A stretch of DNA of 64,000 bases, from assembly GCA_021927905.1 (NCBI GenBank), contig BLLK01000025.1, positions 186,001-250,000 of the forward strand. Direction: 5' to 3'. Below are positions 10,423-20,769 of the stretch, piece by piece. The notes under the pieces are model-generated. The model ran no database searches. It was not told the origin of the DNA and saw only the letters and a program-made list of their open reading frames with translations. Origin of the DNA: Chaetoceros tenuissimus (Eukaryota > Bacillariophyta > Thalassiosirophyceae > Chaetocerotales > Chaetocerotaceae). Made by a program: the position numbers and the translations under genes. Positions within the stretch are counted from its first letter, which is position 1. Each line of letters begins with the position of its first letter.

Positions 10423-12398
10423 ATGAACGAGCGTGACCAAGCTAGACGGAAACAGAAAAGACGGTTGTTATTACCAGCGCTGGTTGGATGTAGCATCATC
10501 ATTGTAACTGTAGCACTTGTGATCAACACCATAGTCTCTGTCAACGTTGTCAACTCTCATCTACTAGAAGATGAGGCTCGTAAAACAAAACTTGAAGAAG
10601 ATAATGGCCAACTCGAAAAGAGTCTTAGAAGGTTGAAGCACTCTTATGAAGAAAAGAAAACTGCCCTCGAGAAAAAGATGAGCAATCTTAGACAGATGGA
10701 AAGTTCATATGAAGAAGAAAAGGCCAAATTGGATGAAGAAATGAAAAATCTCAAAGAGTCGGAAAGTAATTATGAAAATGAAAAAGCTGATCTCGAAGAA
10801 AAACTCCGAGATCTTGAAGATACGAAAAATAACATACACGAGACAGATTCAGACCCAATAGCAGATGCTGCGAAGAATAAGATGAATATAGTCTTTCTCT
10901 ACGGAGATGATTGGAGATTTGATTCATTAGGCGCTATGAATCCAATTGTACATACTCCAAATCTAGACAAACTTGCAACGGAAGGTATACTCTTTGCAGA
11001 AAATGCTGTTACAACCAGTATCTGTTGGATCTCAAGATCTTGTCTGGCGACAGGACAACATTATGCTAGACACAAGACCATTGATTTATCTGATCCTGTG
11101 CCATTTCATAAACACTGGAATGATACTCTTTTTGCAAAATTAAAAGACAATGGATATTACACTGTAAGTGTGGGCAAATGGCAGCCGTAAGTACATCTCC
11201 CTGCTGTTGTTATCACTCTTTTCTTTCTTGTTTTCTAATAAAAGTATGTGTTCACAAATAGTGGGCAGATGCAACCCTGGATGTTTGACCAGGACAATAC
11301 TTATGCGGGCTTCCACATCTCAGGCAAGAATCACATTACAGATATGAATCAGAAACATGCCATAAAGTTTCTGAAATCACGGAAATATTTATCCCAGGCA
11401 AGGGATAAACCTTTTTCATTATTTGTAAACTTCTTCGCTCCACACCACTGGGTAAGTTCAGACTCTTGATATATTTGAAAATGACATTATCCAGTTCACT
11501 CATATCTATTTGATTACAGGATGGCAATCCAGAGCAATATGTACCACAAAATAGAACCAAATCGCTTTACAAGGACATTGAAATACCTTTTGCGCCAACT
11601 TGCACTGAAGAAGCTTGGGAAAAAATGCCGCCATTTTTCAATGATTTAAATGACGGACGAGCAAGATGGAGACAAAGATTCGATGGAAAGGAAATGGCTC
11701 AAAAGATGATTAAAAACTATTATAGACTCATATCTGGTGTAGACGAAGCTTGTGGAAATATTTTGAACGCACTTGATGAAGAAGGGTTGACAAACAATAC
11801 ATTGATAATATTTACAACTGATAACGGTTACTATCATGCAGAACATGGACTAGCAGACAAGTTCTATGCGAATCAAGAAAGTATCAAAGTTCCATTGATT
11901 ATAAAGGATCCACGAATGAGTAAAGATATGATTGGAACAAGAAATGACGATTTTACCCTAAGTATTGATCTTGCTCCAACCATGCTAACTGCCGCAGGTA
12001 TCGATATTCCAGATAGAATGCAGGGCACTGATATGAGTGTACTGTACAAGAAAGGGCATTCGATGAAGAAGGTTGAATGGAGAAACAGCTTCTTCTATGA
12101 ATATCCTGTAAGTGCATTCTTCCACTACCTAAAGTTCAATGATGTACATGAATAATGTACACTAACCCATTATTTCTTCTCGTAGGGAATGCCAGGAAAC
12201 ATTGGTCATATTCCTGTACAGGCGCTAGTTCAAAAAGATTTCAAATTTATCTACTGGCCTAAGCACGACTATGAAGAAATGTTTTATCTTCCAATTGATC
12301 ATTATGAAGAAAAAGACTTATCAAAGAACCCTGCCTACAATGACACTATGCAGTTGCTACGCGAAAAATTTAAGAAAGCGCGTGAAGAGGCCCAGTAG
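10423..12398 (+). CDS. type II membrane-anchored sulfatase with coiled-coil stalk
   Basis: Likely hydrolyses sulfate esters, perhaps on polysaccharides. Exons are 10423-11186, 11262-11451, 11520-12107 and 12186-12398, giving 584 aa. A short basic N-terminus and a membrane helix (residues 15-42) are followed by a Glu/Lys-rich coiled-coil stalk (about 48-135) and then a sulfatase domain. Metal ligands appear as the DD of FLYGDDWRFDS and as TTDNGYY near the C-terminal part. The GKW motif is present. The formylglycine site reads CWISR (Cys201-Arg205), where most sulfatases have C-x-P-x-R, so the Pro is replaced by Ile. The rest of the signature (CLATG) is kept. The start at 10423 is chosen because it gives a clean signal-anchor. 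Convergent with the cysteine-repeat gene, 100 bp between stops. Confidence 0.85.
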
Positions 12399-12498
12399 TC
12401 TAGTTCTGTACTATAAAACGTATCACTATGCACATTGTTATGTAATTCTTTTGTGTTGCACTCGAAGTGAATTCAGATTCATCAGCAAAGCTCAAAGA

Positions 12499-13287
12499 TT
12501 AATTCGTACTATATTTGAATAGAGAGCACATTCGACAAGATTCTGGACATGCCGCAGCAATTGCTCTTACACTACAGCGCTGTCTTGTTTTCTTTTCATT
12601 ATTCGAATTAACCCAAGCACAAGAATATACGCTTCGACTCGACATGAATCGGAACTTTGGATCATCTTTGCAACACTCAGCGGAACAGCTTTGTACACAA
12701 TACTCTCTAATTTGAGGAACATCGCATAAATTCTTAGCAGCCTTCCCAATCCATTCGCAATTCATCGTTGGGTCACGATTTAGCATGAAACGTTCATCAT
12801 CTTCGCACATACATTTATTACATGTCTTTCTACAAAATTCAAACACTTTCTTTCCAGTATTACTATCTTCTTTCCTACATCGATGATGTGGGTCTTGAGC
12901 TACCCATTGACACGTCCTCTCTTCCTTTCCATCTTCACGAAAGGATATATCATCTGTACATCTAGGTTCAATGTACTCAAATTCAAATTTGCCTGTCACA
13001 GTATTTTTAACGTCTTTTTCATTGATAGGATATTCTTTCACTCTGCTCTTGATACTATGATTGTATGAGTTATGGATTGTCTTTTCTTTCTTTTCTGGAT
13101 GCTGTGCATTGCAATTACCTTGACTCGTACATTGCTTTGTTCCGATGTGATGTGTGAGTTGCTTTCATGTGACTCTTTTGGGAAATAAATTCTGCAAAAA
13201 TATCAGACGGAGACTTACTTGCGCCGCATCAACATGGAAGCAAAGCCCTACGAATAAAATTACTACTATGTTTGCCTTTGATATCAT
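12499..13287 (-). CDS. secreted ShKT-like cysteine-repeat protein
   Basis: Minus-strand exons 13287-13219 and 13161-12499 (57-nt intron, phase 0) give 243 aa. Exon 1 encodes little but a signal peptide (MISKANIVVILFVGLCFHVDA). The mature protein has three tandem cysteine domains with a shared pattern: Cys, an acidic stretch, a Phe, R-x-C-x-W-[VI], a Cys after 8-10 residues, then a C-x3-C-x2-C ending. This resembles ShKT/SXC domains that diatoms and nematodes attach to secreted enzymes, although assignment by eye is not proof. No enzyme domain is present, so it may be a binding or structural wall protein. The same domain ends the genes at 59545 and 62586. Confidence 0.8.
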
Positions 13288-13568
13288 GATTTAGTTTTTA
13301 AGATACACTTTTTAATGCACTTTCAAATAGATTCTATCAATTCAAAAGAAAAAACTGTTGTTTTTGCATTCATCAAAAACGGGATTCTATGACCCCTACC
13401 CGATACGGTCAAGTGGTGTCACAGTTGAGAACCCTTTTCCTCTCTCTGAGATCTGAGAGAGACTTTTTTCATTGAGATCCAAACATAAGCATTTCATGCT
13501 CTCATTATAAAAATGTCAGGAACAGTATTATGCAACCTTACTAAGAATTAAACAAGAGAAAGAATTCA
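13288..13568. promoter_or_regulatory. divergent promoter region with an imperfect palindrome
   Basis: Separates the cysteine-repeat gene (minus) from the methyltransferase gene (plus). At 13441-13462 lies TCTCTCTG-AGATCT-GAGAGAGA, a 22-bp palindrome broken at two symmetric positions, about 107 bp before the methyltransferase ATG. It could bind a dimeric regulator of either gene. No factor is suggested. Confidence 0.35.
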
Positions 13569-14579
13569 ATGAGATATAGAAAGGCTGCCATGAAAAGCCA
13601 AAGACTTGTCAGTGCTTTATCAAACATGGAGACAAGGACCAAACCTTCGCCCATTCTTTTGCTTCCAGGTGAAACACATCATGTCGCTAAAGATGGAAAA
13701 TCAAGAACACGCTATAGCATTATAAACTACGATGATGCAAAGAATAGCAGCTATTATATAGAAGAGGAATATGATTTGCAAAATGCCAAGAAGAAATTCA
13801 TAGTTCAATCCAATCACGACTCTCAGCGTCGTCCAATTGGTTCTATTGACATTCATGAAATTCAAGATGGAATAGAAAGTGGCATTGGAACAGGATCTCT
13901 GACTTGGGAAAGTGCTCTTGTTAGTAGCCTTTTCTTTGCTTCAAGAAGTCACTTACTTTATGGTAATTGTCTGGAGCTAGGCGGGGGGCTCGGCCTTGGG
14001 ATTTTGTTGACCAACATGCTTGTATGTAGAGTTGGCTTACACCACAGCATCAAGAGTTTTACAATATCAGACTACAATAATAATGTTCTCAATCAAAGCA
14101 TGGAAAATATTGCGAACAATTATGAGCAAGTTGATGCAGGAGTTGTAATGGATGTGAAATATGTAAACTGGTACGACTATGATACTGAGAACTTCAATGC
14201 AAAAGAAAATAACAAGTGTTATGATACTATCATAGGGAGCGACATTGTGTATAGAATAAAAGATATCCAACCACTCTTGAACACAATAAAGAGTCTGTTG
14301 AAAGAAGATGGTGCAGCACATATATATGGTCCGAATAATAGAGCAGCTATACAAACTTTTCATCAGGAGGCTAGGAGAGATCCGTCATTGACTGTCTTGA
14401 GTAAGATTATTCATGTTGAAAGGTGTCGTCTACAAGAAGACTCATGTGATAATCCGCAGCAATCATTGTCTCAAATCTACAGAACCTCTTCATCTCAAAC
14501 GGTACCTTTCTTGCATCTCACCATCTTTCGGAAACTTCCTACTGAAATGGACACAACATGTATGGAAAGTATAGACTAG
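13569..14579 (+). CDS. METTL21/Methyltransf_16-type lysine methyltransferase
   Basis: Single exon, 336 aa, first ATG at 13569; the Met at residue 8 is an alternative. A class I SAM-dependent methyltransferase: W-E-S-A before motif I at 112-115, glycine-rich motif I LELGGGLGLG at 136-145, an acidic SAM-ribose residue in TISDYN after the next strand, and a post-motif IGSDIVYR near 215-225, the place of the D/E-x-x-Y signature of METTL21-like protein-lysine methyltransferases. The N-terminal 110 residues are variable. The substrate cannot be told; relatives modify chaperones, elongation factors or ribosomal proteins. Convergent with the NFS1 gene with only 58 bp between stops. Confidence 0.85.
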   Translation: MRYRKAAMKSQRLVSALSNMETRTKPSPILLLPGETHHVAKDGKSRTRYSIINYDDAKNSSYYIEEEYDLQNAKKKFIVQSNHDSQRRPIGSIDIHEIQDGIESGIGTGSLTWESALVSSLFFASRSHLLYGNCLELGGGLGLGILLTNMLVCRVGLHHSIKSFTISDYNNNVLNQSMENIANNYEQVDAGVVMDVKYVNWYDYDTENFNAKENNKCYDTIIGSDIVYRIKDIQPLLNTIKSLLKEDGAAHIYGPNNRAAIQTFHQEARRDPSLTVLSKIIHVERCRLQEDSCDNPQQSLSQIYRTSSSQTVPFLHLTIFRKLPTEMDTTCMESID

Positions 14580-14637
14580 GTTAATCTAACTATATTTAAC
14601 TTGTAGGTTCGGGTAGAATCTGATTCAATTTATACTT

Positions 14638-16041
14638 TTAATGGTGATGATGATGAGCATCCTGGGACCATTGAATTGCCTTCAAGTCGATTCCCTCTTG
14701 TACCATTTCCCAAAGCGGACTCATTTCTCTCAGTCTTGCAACATGTTTCTCCAACAAATCCAATACAAAGTCAACCTCTTCTTCGGTAGAGAATCTTCCA
14801 ATTCCAAATCTCAAACTAGAATGAGCAAGCTCGTCATCGACTCCCAGTGCGCGAAGGACATAACTTGGCTCCAAAGAAGCACTGGTACACGCACTTCCTG
14901 AACTAACTGCAATGTTTTTCAAAGCCATGAGTAAACTTTCTCCTTCAACGTATGCAAAGGAGTAGTTGAGGCATCCGACATAACGATGTTCTGGGTCTCC
15001 ATTTTGTATGACATCTGGGATTCTTTCCTTCATTCCATTCTCGAGCTTATTTGACAAGTATGTAATCCATTCTTTATCGTATGGCATTTCCTTCTGTGCC
15101 AATTCACAAGCAGCTCCAAGTCCAACACAAAGGAAGTGAGGAAGAGTTCCAGATCTCAATCCTCTCTCCTGCCCTCCTCCAGAAAAGATTGGTTCAAGTC
15201 TGACTCTTGGTCTTCTTCTTACATACAAAGCACCAATTCCCTTTGGTCCGTAAACTTTGTGCCCAGAAATACTCATCAAGTCAACCTTCATGTCATCCAC
15301 ATTAATATCCATCTTTCCAACCATTTGTGCAGCATCAGTGTGAAAGAAGATCTTTTTGCTTCTACACAATGCCCCAATTTCCTCGATAGGTTGTCTGGTA
15401 CCAATTTCGTTGTTGACTGCCATGATAGATACCAAAACGGTATCATCTCTCATTGCATCTTCCAATTGCTGCATGTTAATTCTTCCAGTAGCTGCTTCTA
15501 CAGGAAGATATGTAACATCGAATCCCTCCTGCTCCAAACTTCTACAAGAATCAAGAACACACTTATGTTCTGTCTGAGTAGTAATAATATGTTTCTTCTT
15601 TCCTCCCTTTCCATAGAATCTTGCCACTCCTTTCACAGTAATATTGTTACTCTCAGTAGCACCAGAGGTAAAGATAATTTCTTTAGGTGAAGCACCAATC
15701 AAATTAGCAATTTGTTCACGTGCCTTTTCAACAGCGTTTTCACTCTCCCATCCGTATTGATGTGTGCGTGAATGAGGGTTACCATAGCTTCCGACCATAT
15801 ATGGAGCCATTTTGTCAAATACACGAGGGTCAAGTGGGGTAGTTGCTGACATATCAAGATATGCTGCTCTTCCTTCACGGAACCCGTCGCGGATATTAAA
15901 GTTTTTAGAGGCCTCTTCTCCTTTTGGACCTGAGATGCTCACCATTGCTCTTTTTGCAATTGTATTTGTTGGTTGTCTAGACGACGAGGATACATTGCTG
16001 AGTACCTTTGTGAATACTTGCTTTGATCTAGAAAAAATCAT
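14638..16041 (-). CDS. NFS1: mitochondrial cysteine desulfurase NFS1/IscS
   Basis: Takes sulfur from cysteine for Fe-S cluster assembly in mitochondria, using PLP. Single exon, 467 aa, start ATG 16041. Residues 1-35 form a Ser/Arg/Lys-rich mitochondrial presequence. A class V aminotransferase domain follows: TSGATESNN near 125-133, the TEHK segment near 157-160, PLP lysine K262 in [12 protein letters not shown], and catalytic Cys385 on the [10 protein letters not shown] loop. The eukaryote/proteobacteria-type C-terminus [12 protein letters not shown] is present. The protein ends in five histidines, encoded by a short CAT-rich microsatellite just before the stop, which is not usual in the family. 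Other Fe-S assembly genes are not seen nearby. Confidence 0.95.
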   Translation of the reverse strand: MIFSRSKQVFTKVLSNVSSSSRQPTNTIAKRAMVSISGPKGEEASKNFNIRDGFREGRAAYLDMSATTPLDPRVFDKMAPYMVGSYGNPHSRTHQYGWESENAVEKAREQIANLIGASPKEIIFTSGATESNNITVKGVARFYGKGGKKKHIITTQTEHKCVLDSCRSLEQEGFDVTYLPVEAATGRINMQQLEDAMRDDTVLVSIMAVNNEIGTRQPIEEIGALCRSKKIFFHTDAAQMVGKMDINVDDMKVDLMSISGHKVYGPKGIGALYVRRRPRVRLEPIFSGGGQERGLRSGTLPHFLCVGLGAACELAQKEMPYDKEWITYLSNKLENGMKERIPDVIQNGDPEHRYVGCLNYSFAYVEGESLLMALKNIAVSSGSACTSASLEPSYVLRALGVDDELAHSSLRFGIGRFSTEEEVDFVLDLLEKHVARLREMSPLWEMVQEGIDLKAIQWSQDAHHHHH

Positions 16042-16407
16042 GACAGAATTAAATTTAATGTAAGGGTTTCTATCAATAAAAAAGCTGAAACTTGCTCAAA
16101 GGATAGTCTAGGCTTTGTTGTGATTGAATCTTCAATCACAAGCGGTTCAATACTACTTGCTGGACTTCTAATGAACTTTTGAGCAGAGAGGTGAAAGATA
16201 TCCTGCGGTTCAAAAAAAACAGCACAGAAAGAAAGATGAAGATGACGTAAGCAAAAGGCCTTTTCATGTGGAGTAGGGTTCGCATTGATGTGATTGATTG
16301 ATGAAGATATTCCTCTTCGGCTTCATACATCTCTTTTTGATTGACAACAGTGTCACTTTACATAATAAGTGAAACTTTCATAAGCTACCACAGATCAATT
16401 CAACCAT
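16042..16407. promoter_or_regulatory. divergent promoter region of NFS1 and the FGGY kinase gene
   Basis: Divergent starts at 16041 (minus) and 16408 (plus) share 366 bp. A minus-strand frame at 16136-16330 (64 codons, ATG start, one hydrophobic helix) is possible but has no support beyond being open. It may be an upstream leader of NFS1 transcripts. Nothing else is recognised. Confidence 0.35.
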
Positions 16408-18090
16408 ATGCAGAATATAATCATTTCCCTGGATGTAGGCAGTTCGTCCATCAGATGCACTCCGTTCGTTATCCATCAAACAAAACAGGATGAAAATGGT
16501 AATGAAACAAGCATCCCAGTGACTGCCATACCAGAATGTGCGTCAACATATAAAGGATCTAGTGTAGAACCTGGAACAGGATACATCAAAATAAACATTG
16601 AAGGAAAGACTATTGTAGAAATTATTAGTTCCAGTATTGATCAAACACTGACTTTGCTTCGAGCTCGAAAACAAGAATTTGAAGTAGTAGCTATGGGAAT
16701 CACTACTTTTGTTATGAATCTTTTGGGTGTCTCAAGTGATGGAACTGTATCAGATAGCAGTCATACATGTAGCTATGCGTGCAATTTGGAAACTGTAGAA
16801 AAACAGTGTGTATCGTTGAAACAAAGTCTTGGAGTGGAAAAGGAAAGTGAATTGTATCAGCGGACTGGAGCACCTATTCATCCAGCTTATGCACTTCCAC
16901 AACTGAAGAGTATCTATGAAAAGAACGATGTAGATGTAAAGATATGGACGACTATTGCAAGTCTCTGTATTTCGGAATGGACCGGCAAAGATATATTTTC
17001 AATGCCAATTTCATTTTCTGAAGCAGGATGGACAGGAATGATGAACTTTAGATCAGGAGAGTGGGAGAAAGACGCCATAGAGTTACTTCCCAAATGTTGT
17101 AATGATGCTCTTCCATCTATATCTGAGGATATATTTGACGGTTTATGTGGAGATTACAAAGATCGATGGCCTGAAATGACTCAAAGTAAATTTATTCTGG
17201 GATTTGGAGATGGAGCTTGCGCAAACATTGGTTCAAAGTGTACAAACGAGGAACGAATCGCAGTAACCATTGGAACAAGTGCAGCAGCAAGAATAGTTCT
17301 ACCCCTGAAAGTAAATCGGGAAATTAAGAGGGAAGGGGAAAATGGACATAATGAGTCATCAAAACGCAGAAAGATGGAGGAACGTGGGGATACAGATACA
17401 TTTACTATTCCAAAAGGTTTATTCTGTTACAGAATTGATTCAGATCATATTCTTTTAGGAGGTGCCCTTACTGACGGCGGTAGTGTGATTGAGTGGATAC
17501 GTACATTTCTGAACTTGAAAGATGATGATGAATACAAAAAGCTTGAGACTGAAGCATACACGTCATATCTAGAACAATCAGAAAGCAGTAGATCTGATAA
17601 CTCTCTTATCTTTATTCCATTCTTAAGTGGTGAACGAAGTGTAGGGTATCGTGGAAGTGCTACAGGTTGTATTACAGGTCTAACGAGGAATTCAAAACCC
17701 TCAGATTTTCTTCAAGAAGCTCTTCAAGGCGTTGTAATGAGGTTAAACGCAGTCTTGACTCTTCTAAAAAATGCAAATGGAGACTTGGGAGACACAGACC
17801 CTCTCATTGTCGCAAGTGGTAATGCTTTGGATAAAAACAATGTATGGAGAGAAATGATTGCTGATAGCAGTGGCATGGACGTGATTTTAGATGAAGAAAC
17901 AAAAGAAGCAACTTCGAGGGGGGCGGCAATTTTGGTGGCTAAGCAAATACATGATTACACTGCGTTGCCTGTAGAGAACTTGGTCATTTCAAAGTACTCG
18001 AAGCCGCATCCAATTAGAACAAAATTTTGGAAAGATAAACAAAACTTGCAAGAGAGAAATATAATGTGTATAGATCAAATATGGAAATAG
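16408..18090 (+). CDS. FGGY-family carbohydrate kinase (gluconokinase/xylulokinase type)
   Basis: Phosphorylates a sugar or sugar acid with ATP; the exact substrate is unclear. Single exon, 560 aa, ATG 16408. The N-terminal domain opens with the phosphate-1 motif SLDVGSSSIRC. A second ATPase-fold half starts near 268 with GFGDGACANIGSK and AVTIGTSAAAR. C-terminal family motifs follow: FLSGERS near 410, the adenosine-binding IVASGNALDKN near 470, and TSRGAA near 508. A charged insert near 300-330 (KREGENG, KRRKMEERG) interrupts the usual spacing and is probably a surface loop. No targeting signal is seen, so it is likely cytosolic. Convergent with the membrane protein gene, 66 bp between stops. 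Confidence 0.85.
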   Translation: MQNIIISLDVGSSSIRCTPFVIHQTKQDENGNETSIPVTAIPECASTYKGSSVEPGTGYIKINIEGKTIVEIISSSIDQTLTLLRARKQEFEVVAMGITTFVMNLLGVSSDGTVSDSSHTCSYACNLETVEKQCVSLKQSLGVEKESELYQRTGAPIHPAYALPQLKSIYEKNDVDVKIWTTIASLCISEWTGKDIFSMPISFSEAGWTGMMNFRSGEWEKDAIELLPKCCNDALPSISEDIFDGLCGDYKDRWPEMTQSKFILGFGDGACANIGSKCTNEERIAVTIGTSAAARIVLPLKVNREIKREGENGHNESSKRRKMEERGDTDTFTIPKGLFCYRIDSDHILLGGALTDGGSVIEWIRTFLNLKDDDEYKKLETEAYTSYLEQSESSRSDNSLIFIPFLSGERSVGYRGSATGCITGLTRNSKPSDFLQEALQGVVMRLNAVLTLLKNANGDLGDTDPLIVASGNALDKNNVWREMIADSSGMDVILDEETKEATSRGAAILVAKQIHDYTALPVENLVISKYSKPHPIRTKFWKDKQNLQERNIMCIDQIWK

Positions 18091-18156
18091 CTATTGTCAA
18101 GAAGGTCTATAAAATCTACTTATGCTCTTGAAGTTCATACTTCATAAAATTCTATC

Positions 18157-20152
18157 TTAGTTCTTTTCTTCATCGCCCATACGCACGTAAAGGCATTCTC
18201 TCTTCACTTTATCCTCAAAAGTCTCTTTCTTGGAAACTCTATCCAACAATAATTTATTTTTTGCAGCTTTTTTATCTTTCTTCATTTGCTTCTTCAATAG
18301 CTTCTTTGCTTCTTCTGACAGATTCCAAAGATTGTAATATTCAAATGCATCGCTGAAATCCTGTGCTTTACTAGATCCGCAAACACGAAGTCTGAGAATA
18401 TCATTACTCATTGAAAAAGACGTAATGATATAGCATCCATCTTCCAGTTTGTGGCGAAAGTTGTGCAATTTGATGTTGGAATCTTTTCCCTTGTGTTGAA
18501 TTACAATTTCTTCGCCGTCATATTTCTCAATTTTCAAGTAACCAATTCTTGGTTTTGAAGTTGGGTAAATAGTATAAGACCACTCCATACTTCTAATCAA
18601 ACAGTGTTTGGTTACAAAGTTACTTGGCTCTAGCTGGGCCACTCCGTTCTCACTTTTCTTTACCTGATATGGTTGGAACAATTCTGCTTTTTCAGGGCAT
18701 GAAGGTTGCTCAGCAATATTAGTGAGGAAGAAATCTGAGAATTCAATACCAATGTTAGCTTTTTTCTTGTTGAGAATTTCAGTATTACTCATTTCGCATA
18801 CTTTATCAAACTCCTTCAAGGACTCAGTCATGATATAGTTACCAACAATGGCGCTCTCGTCGAAATTTGCAAGAGATGGTAGTTGATCGTCTTCAAGTTG
18901 ATTTCAGAAAAGGGTAAACAAATTAGAAATTGTGTTAAAAACTTTGTCTTTGGAAGAATTGAATACGCCACTTACCGATCTCAAGGATGAACAGAAGAGC
19001 TGCAGAATTGAGAACAGACTCAATGAAAGAATCTTGAATCATAATGACAATAAAACCTGCGAGAATAAGTACAAGTGACAAAAATTTGTTCACAAATTGA
19101 TCCATAAAGTAATATAATCTGAGCTCCATGGTTTTCATGCAACCATAACTGTGATCATTGAAGTTTTCATAGAGCTTAGCCATGCCCTCATAATCATCGT
19201 CAAGGTTTGGGAAAATCGTTGCGATGCTATATACAGCAGTAAGCAAGGCAAGTGGGAGCATATGCAGATTCCAACTGGACAATCCTTCAGAATAACCCTC
19301 TGCAATGACATAGAAGGTCAAGCATAGTTGCATTAAAAAGGAGAATATAGCAAGTCTCATATGTTGCGTCTCGTTACTGTGCTTTCTTCTGCAGTAAGCA
19401 ATGCGAAAAGTATTAGATCCATTGTTCTCAATCATGAACCGATAGGTTGCAACTTTTCTAAAGATAATGTCCATCAATAAACCCAATTTCGCCCTCGCAA
19501 TTACCTCATCTGCTGAATCCTTGACCATTTCCTCATGCTTCTCGAAGTTGATATAGCGACCATTCTGAGACAGGGCAGAAGCAAGGGTTACAGCAAGAGT
19601 ATAGTATTTGGAAGCAGACTGTTGGCTAGTGGTTGCATTCTGAACACAAGATGCAAGAAGTTCAGTCAAGTTGGTCCGTGCTCCAACGTAGTTCTGGTTA
19701 CCATGTGTAGCCTTGATAATATCTCTAATTATATTGAGATGCGAATGATAGTGATGGTCATCAGTGAAGTGACTTCTCAGGAAAGCAGTTTTACCCTCAA
19801 AGTTTGTGGCGGTGATGAATAATCTTGTGTGAAAGTCTCGACTCAACAAGTGATATTGTTCATCCTCTGTATATGATCTCTTTCCTACGTCTTTTGGATG
19901 CAGAAATATAGGAAGCTGTTCATCTCCACAATTCTTTGCAAGAATTTCTTCGAGATCCTTCAAGGTAATTTTTGCAGGCTTATTTGCTACATTTTCATTT
20001 GCCTTTTCAATCATCTTTTTCAGATCAATGCTTGGAGGCAGCAAACGAGAGCGTCCAGACTGAAACGACATCACATCACTCAACGATGCAGCAGATGCAG
20101 CAGAATCCATAACTGTGCCATCAGTATCAATGGAAGGAGACGCAGTAACCAT
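18157..20152 (-). CDS. diatom membrane protein, paralogue of the gene at 31884
   Basis: Minus-strand exons 20152-18976 and 18890-18157 (85-nt intron, phase 1), 636 aa, ATG 20152. Residues 1-130 are soluble and partly low-complexity. A helical region ends with FRIAYCRR, then about three to four membrane helices lie between about 255 and 400. The best conserved stretch, IQDSFIESVLNSAALLFILE followed by IDD, matches the paralogue almost residue for residue. The C-terminal ~230 residues are soluble, with conserved LFQPYQV, KHCLIRSM, and MSNDILRLRVCG, and a Lys-rich tail. I do not recognise the family and see no catalytic motif. A sensor or scaffold on an internal membrane would be a guess. Confidence 0.8.
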
Positions 20153-20769
20153 TCTATTCTGCTATGCTTGCAAATATGAATATGAATTGTTACAATGTAT
20201 ATGGCAGTAAGGTTCTCTGCTGTGCAAAATCTTCTTCAAATGATGGGCTGAAGAACTGCACGAATGACCGGTCTCTTTGTTTCTTCCGAGTGTCTCATTA
20301 TTTATCTAAATTGGTAGACAAAAACGTTGGATTGTGAATATTAGAGCTAATTATTATCATAATACGTCTTTCGTGTTTCTGCTATTTCCCGCACCCCCCA
20401 GAAATTTTTTGTACTCAACGGTGCGCATTCAACGTCATAGTGACATCATCAAAGGTTCCCAGTCTTTCGCGCCAAAGGTAGTTGACACAACAGAACTCTA
20501 GCTTGTGATGTTCCTTTTGATTGGACCAGAGTTGATGGCGAAGCTTTATGAAACGAACAATACGCATAGATAGGTTCAAGTTCGAAAGTTTTGAATTTGC
20601 AACGTTGCACAAAAGAGAACATACCACGTATTTCACCAGAATAGTCAGCAGTAGTAGGTTGGTGGACCTAATGCTGACATACTTTTCTTCTCGTATTTTC
20701 ATCGATTCTTTGTATATTCCTTCATATTTCTAAACATTTCTCTAGAAACGATTGTTCTATTTTGAAAAC
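20153..20769. promoter_or_regulatory. divergent promoter region (membrane protein / thioredoxin-like)
   Basis: Between divergent starts at 20152 and 20770. It contains a C-tract (CCCGCACCCCCC near 20389-20400) in otherwise AT-rich DNA. Short frames on both strands look like chance. No RNA gene was recognised. Confidence 0.35.

Noticed and set aside
14638-14652. His-tag as a sign of vector contamination
   Set aside because: The run is encoded by a mixed CAT/CAC microsatellite followed at once by a natural stop and diatom 3' flank, with no vector sequence.
20389-20400. C-rich tract as a telomere-like or G-quadruplex signal
   Set aside because: Too short, with a single run; does not meet a four-run quadruplex pattern.
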